Position numbers and translations under genes: made by a program
Notes under the pieces: model-generated
Told to the model about the DNA's origin: nothing
The model's input: only the letters and a program-made list of their open reading frames with translations
Database searches by the model: none
Origin: Candidatus Cardinium sp. cBcalN2
GTDB taxonomy: Bacteria > Bacteroidota > Bacteroidia > Cytophagales > Amoebophilaceae
Length of the DNA: 10,826 nucleotides
Assembly (NCBI RefSeq): GCF_022810445.1
Contig: NZ_JAACGD010000106.1
Coordinates: 1-10,826, forward strand
Reading direction: 5' to 3'
Shown: positions 8,065-10,826 of the stretch, piece by piece
How the letters are laid out: each line of letters begins with the position of its first letter
Position numbering within the stretch: position 1 is the first letter of the stretch

Positions 8065-8643
8065 ATGCTTGTTTCTTTTTTAGTTGCTTCTTCCCTGGCC
8101 AAATATCTCCGAAAAGCTTTTATTGGCTTGTTTCTAGGCTTGTTATCGTGTAAAGACTTTAAAAATTGGGAGAGTAGATATGCCTCCCAGGTAAACATTA
8201 AATTTGAGGTAGAAAAAGGTGAATTTAACCCAGAATTACCCCAAAACTTGCAGAGTCTTAAAATTGAAAAATTGTTTAAGGAAAATAATCTAATTGCGTT
8301 TTTAGCATCAGACAATAATCAACTTGTTGAAATTAAAATAAGCCATGATAGCGTTAGTATACCTTTAAACCCAAATGCTGATACCGTAAGCTTTAACCTA
8401 GCATCTAGGGGCACTAAGCATAAGACTATGTATTATCAGACAGTGACCATTCGCTATGAACGCAAGGCCTCCTTGATTTCTCCTGAAGCTGGTGGACTGC
8501 AAATACAATACCTTATTAAGGAGATACAATTGCATACTATGCCTAATACTAACCCTATTTTTAAACGATTTAGCATCGAATCGGCCGTGCCATTGCAAGT
8601 AGATACAAAAGAATCCAAAACTCATGTTACGTTATATTACTAA
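8065..8643 (+). CDS. DUF6452-like lipoprotein
   Basis: This 192-residue protein has a basic stretch (KYLRK, 13-17), a hydrophobic core (18-27) and a lipobox-like LLSC with Cys29, so it is probably an exported lipoprotein cleaved by LspA. The mature part is rich in beta strands. SVSIPLNPNADTVSF (96-110) and the later TVTIRYERKASLISPEAGG pattern resemble the small Bacteroidota lipoprotein family DUF6452, in which a PLN segment is followed by a beta-strand pair and a conserved S-x-E-x-G. Its function is unknown. The family is commonly encoded next to DUF6048, as here: the next gene overlaps its end by 20 bases, which implies co-transcription and translational coupling. The family name is from memory of its pattern, not a search. 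Confidence 0.75.
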   Translation: MLVSFLVASSLAKYLRKAFIGLFLGLLSCKDFKNWESRYASQVNIKFEVEKGEFNPELPQNLQSLKIEKLFKENNLIAFLASDNNQLVEIKISHDSVSIPLNPNADTVSFNLASRGTKHKTMYYQTVTIRYERKASLISPEAGGLQIQYLIKEIQLHTMPNTNPIFKRFSIESAVPLQVDTKESKTHVTLYY

Positions 8644-9385
8644 GCCCTTTTTTTATATAGTTTTTTCGGTTACCATTCCTCACTATTTAGTAGCTAATGA
8701 TCAATTACTGCCAAATACCATTTGGCCAACTACTGGTTATGTTGGTGCAGATGTAGCCAAAACTTGTGTGGGTTGGTACCAAAAAACAGGTCTTGCGTAT
8801 GAACTAAATGGGTCTATTGATTTTAGTCGTATTTTATTTGATTTGGACTATGGATTAGGGGCAATCCAGCGTGACAGAAGGAACCATAAAGGCTCTTTTG
8901 CCTCTGCTGATGGTAAATATTTTAGAATAGGTTTGGGGTATAATTTTTTAACACCAACTCCAGCACACAATCAATTTTTTATAGGATTCCGTTATGCTAA
9001 AAGTTTCTTTGATTTTCAAATAAAAAGTAATAAACTACAATGCAATCACGATTCAGCTGACGATTGTTCTAAAACTAAAAAATGCACAGAGGTACCTATT
9101 ATTTTCCAAAATAGAAAAGATGCGGCAATAGCCCATTGGTGGGAAATTGTAGCAGGGGGTAAAGTGGCTCTGATTAGTATACTATCTATTGGCTGTACAG
9201 CTCGTTATAAGTTTAACAAAAAAATAAAAAATAATTTATATATTTCTCCATTTGATATTCCAGGGTTTGGATTAGCAGAATTTGATCATGCTTTTGGCTA
9301 TAGTCTATATGTTGCATTGCGTATTCCACTACAGAAAAGCAAAAAAGCTGGTTATGAAAATACCAAGGGAAAAAGTGCAACTTAA
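8624..9385 (+). CDS. DUF6048-like outer-membrane beta-barrel protein
   Basis: This 253-residue protein starts with a signal peptide (MLRYITKPFFYIVFSVTIPHY, cleavage probably after LVA near residue 24), written here by its first 21 positions only as residues 1-20 plus Y21. The body alternates hydrophobic and polar residues, as in beta-barrel proteins. KYFRIGLGYNFL (98-109), FFIGFRYAKSFFDF (118-131), AHWWEIVAGGKV (170-181) and LYISPFDIPGFG (205-216) match the layout of the Bacteroidota family DUF6048: a GLGY strand, a GxRY strand, an AHW-E-G-K strand and a final IPGFG. It starts inside the DUF6452 gene. An unusual feature is a predicted loop with three cysteines and a histidine (C140, H142, C148, C154). 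A 15-residue charged tail ends the protein. The two proteins probably work together in the outer membrane, but their task is unknown. Confidence 0.75.
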   Translation: MLRYITKPFFYIVFSVTIPHYLVANDQLLPNTIWPTTGYVGADVAKTCVGWYQKTGLAYELNGSIDFSRILFDLDYGLGAIQRDRRNHKGSFASADGKYFRIGLGYNFLTPTPAHNQFFIGFRYAKSFFDFQIKSNKLQCNHDSADDCSKTKKCTEVPIIFQNRKDAAIAHWWEIVAGGKVALISILSIGCTARYKFNKKIKNNLYISPFDIPGFGLAEFDHAFGYSLYVALRIPLQKSKKAGYENTKGKSAT

Positions 9386-9522
9386 TTTTTTAATGCTAAA
9401 TCATTATGTATCTACTCAGCACTGCGGTAGCGCTTGATTTTTGGGTCACTTTTTTATCGAGCATAAAAAATTTTTTTACTAAAGTTGTAAGTAGACACAA
9501 AAATATTACACACTATTCTATC

Positions 9523-10134
9523 ATGAAAAGATATGCCAAATACATTCTAGCATTGTTGCTCATCATCCTTGCAGATCAAGGATCCAAGCTTTGGGCTTAT
9601 AGCCACATGCAATTAGGTCTAGATCACCATATTAAAATTCTGGGTAACCTATTTAAGTTGACTTATGTTTTAAACTATGGCATGGCTTTTGGGTTGCAGC
9701 TTGGCTTTAAATATGGTAAGCTTCTGATCACCTTTGTTCGTCTTTTTGCTTCACTCTATGTTGCCATTCATATTGTGCAATCATTAGCTAAGCCAACTCA
9801 TCCTCTTTGGACTTGGGGGTGGATAGCTCTTTTAGGTGGTGCTATTGGCAATAGTATTGATAGCATTTTTTATGGTGTTTATTTGAATAATGCTCCTGCT
9901 GATGCCCCTATGAAGTGGTTCCATGGCCAGGTAATTGATATCATTCATATTGATTTTTGGTCTGGTCTTATTCCTAGTTGGGTACCTATTTGGGGAGGAC
10001 AAGAGATGTGCTTGCTGCCTATTTTCAATATAGCAGACTTAGCTATTTTTTTGGGATTAGCTTTTATTTTTTATTCTTTTAATGCATCAGCTGCATTAAA
10101 AACAAATGACCAACTAACTGACTTTATTGCATAA
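9523..10134 (+). CDS. lspA: lipoprotein signal peptidase (signal peptidase II), copy 1
   Basis: LspA is the inner-membrane aspartyl protease that cuts signal peptides from prolipoproteins just before the lipid-modified cysteine. Counted from the ATG at 9523 the protein has 203 residues. It shows LADQGSK (16-22), the conserved LNYGMAF (50-56), GGAIGNSID (105-113), and the catalytic aspartates D139 in GQVID and D172 in FNIAD. About four membrane segments are predicted. The ~25-residue stretch between GNSID and GQVID is the long insertion typical of Bacteroidota LspA. The frame is open back to an ATG at 9406, but those 39 extra codons are not family-like and copy 2 aligns from 9523, so that start is preferred. 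Copy 2 begins 10 bases downstream, so the pair is probably one transcript. Confidence 0.95.
   Translation: MKRYAKYILALLLIILADQGSKLWAYSHMQLGLDHHIKILGNLFKLTYVLNYGMAFGLQLGFKYGKLLITFVRLFASLYVAIHIVQSLAKPTHPLWTWGWIALLGGAIGNSIDSIFYGVYLNNAPADAPMKWFHGQVIDIIHIDFWSGLIPSWVPIWGGQEMCLLPIFNIADLAIFLGLAFIFYSFNASAALKTNDQLTDFIA
9841..9941 (+). repeat. near-identical segment shared by the two lspA genes (copy 1)
   Basis: These 101 bases within lspA copy 1 recur at 10463-10563 in copy 2 with only two differences (T/C in a Tyr codon and C/T in the His/Tyr codon). The flanking parts of the genes are clearly more diverged, including at synonymous positions. The segment encodes the region from AIGNSID to GQVID, which contains the first catalytic aspartate. 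Confidence 0.9.
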
Positions 10135-10144
10135 AAGTGGCTAT

Positions 10145-10729
10145 ATGAAGCAATTTTTAAAATATTTTTCTATTACATTTTTAATTATTCTTGCAGATCA
10201 AGCCTCCAAGCTTTGGGTCTATGCTAATATGGAGATGGGTATAGATGAGCAAATTAAACTTTTGGGAAATATTTTTAAGCTTACTTATACATTAAATCCT
10301 GGCATGGCTTTTAGTATCCATTTGGGTTTTAAGTACGGCAAGTTATTGATTACTATGTTTCGCCTTTCGGCTTCTTTATATATCTGTTGGTATATTATTC
10401 AATCTGTCAGAAAAAGTGCCCCTGCTGCTTGGATCTGGGGGTGGGCCTTGGTTCTAGGCGGCGCTATTGGCAATAGTATTGATAGCATTTTTTACGGTGT
10501 TTATTTGAATAATGCTCCTGCTGATGCCCCTATGAAGTGGTTCTATGGCCAGGTAATTGATATGTTGCATATTGATCTTTGGTCTGGGGTGCTTCCTAGT
10601 TGGTTACCTATTTGGGGGCATTACTATATATATTGCCTTCCTATCTTTAACATAGCTGATGTGGCTGTATCTGTAGGATTAATCATGGTTTCATGCACAT
10701 TTTATCCAAAAACTGCTGCTAAACATTAA
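10145..10729 (+). CDS. lspA: lipoprotein signal peptidase (signal peptidase II), copy 2
   Basis: This is a second, complete LspA of 194 residues from the ATG at 10145. The in-frame TTG at 10127 would overlap the previous gene and adds no family-like sequence. It aligns with copy 1 without gaps over residues 1-190, with about 120 identical residues (63%). It keeps LADQASK (16-22), LNPGMAF (50-56), and the catalytic D139 (GQVID) and D172 (FNIAD), so it should be active. The C-terminal tail after residue 180 is unrelated to that of copy 1 and shorter. The two genes arose by tandem duplication. Whether they have different substrates is unknown; differences are concentrated in the membrane segments and in the stretch just before FNIAD. 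Confidence 0.95.
   Translation: MKQFLKYFSITFLIILADQASKLWVYANMEMGIDEQIKLLGNIFKLTYTLNPGMAFSIHLGFKYGKLLITMFRLSASLYICWYIIQSVRKSAPAAWIWGWALVLGGAIGNSIDSIFYGVYLNNAPADAPMKWFYGQVIDMLHIDLWSGVLPSWLPIWGHYYIYCLPIFNIADVAVSVGLIMVSCTFYPKTAAKH
10463..10563 (+). repeat. near-identical segment shared by the two lspA genes (copy 2)
   Basis: Partner of 9841-9941, offset by 622 bases, with 99 of 101 bases identical. The sharp edges, with divergence resuming directly on both sides, suggest recent gene conversion between the tandem copies rather than uniform constraint. Confidence 0.9.
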
Positions 10730-10826
10730 ATATCTGTTCACAACACTGGTAAATAACGCATTTCTTATGACACTTTTTTCGTAGCCGTTCAGCGCATTGG
10801 TAAAGATACGTAGAAAAAGCAAAAAC

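Noticed and set aside
7947..8315. Minus-strand open frame of 122 codons across the uvrA-DUF6452 junction
   Set aside because: It is antisense to the start of the lipoprotein gene, which has a signal peptide and family pattern on the plus strand. The minus-strand product has no recognisable features.
9406..9522. In-frame 39-codon N-terminal extension of the first lspA
   Set aside because: It is open from an ATG but does not resemble LspA. The second copy aligns residue for residue from the ATG at 9523, so the extension is probably untranslated leader.
10720..10826. Two minus-strand frames open across the right edge of the window
   Set aside because: They overlap the end of the second lspA in part, show no recognisable motif and are cut by the window edge. 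There is not enough to call a gene.

Overview
The window looks like part of a small, AT-rich genome from the phylum Bacteroidota, most likely an intracellular symbiont of the Amoebophilaceae type (Cardinium or Amoebophilus relatives). Four things point there: the Bacteroidota-specific envelope pair DUF6452/DUF6048; LspA proteins with the long Bacteroidota-type insertion; promoter-like sites of the TTTG...TAnnTTTG type with no clear Shine-Dalgarno sequences; and an exported ankyrin-repeat protein typical of host-associated bacteria. The genus is an inference from gene content and style; no database was consulted.

Left part (1-2976, minus strand): a tRNA-Gly(GCC) gene with a textbook Bacteroidota promoter, then a full-length mutS for DNA mismatch repair. 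Middle (3187-5081): a divergently transcribed ankyrin-repeat protein with an export signal, followed by about 690 bases without an intact gene. That stretch holds two ~90% identical copies of a 77-78 base repeat, the first overlapping the ankyrin gene's stop codon. It also holds a 15-bp-stem palindrome between the copies and a minus-strand stretch that resembles a decayed protein gene.

Right part (5082-10729, plus strand): uvrA (nucleotide excision repair), then a run of envelope genes. These are a DUF6452 lipoprotein overlapping a DUF6048 outer-membrane protein by 20 bases, followed by two tandem lspA genes for lipoprotein signal peptidase. The two LspA copies are about 63% identical over 190 aligned residues, both keep the catalytic aspartates, and they share a 101-base segment with only two differences, which suggests gene conversion.

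Functionally the window pairs two DNA-repair genes (mutS, uvrA) with a lipoprotein and outer-membrane maturation cluster: the LspA enzymes would cleave the signal peptide of the DUF6452 lipoprotein encoded just upstream. I see no CRISPR array, intact insertion sequence, rRNA or phage module. No clearly new multi-gene system is evident. The best leads are the duplicated and partly homogenised lspA pair, and the repeat at the end of the ankyrin gene.
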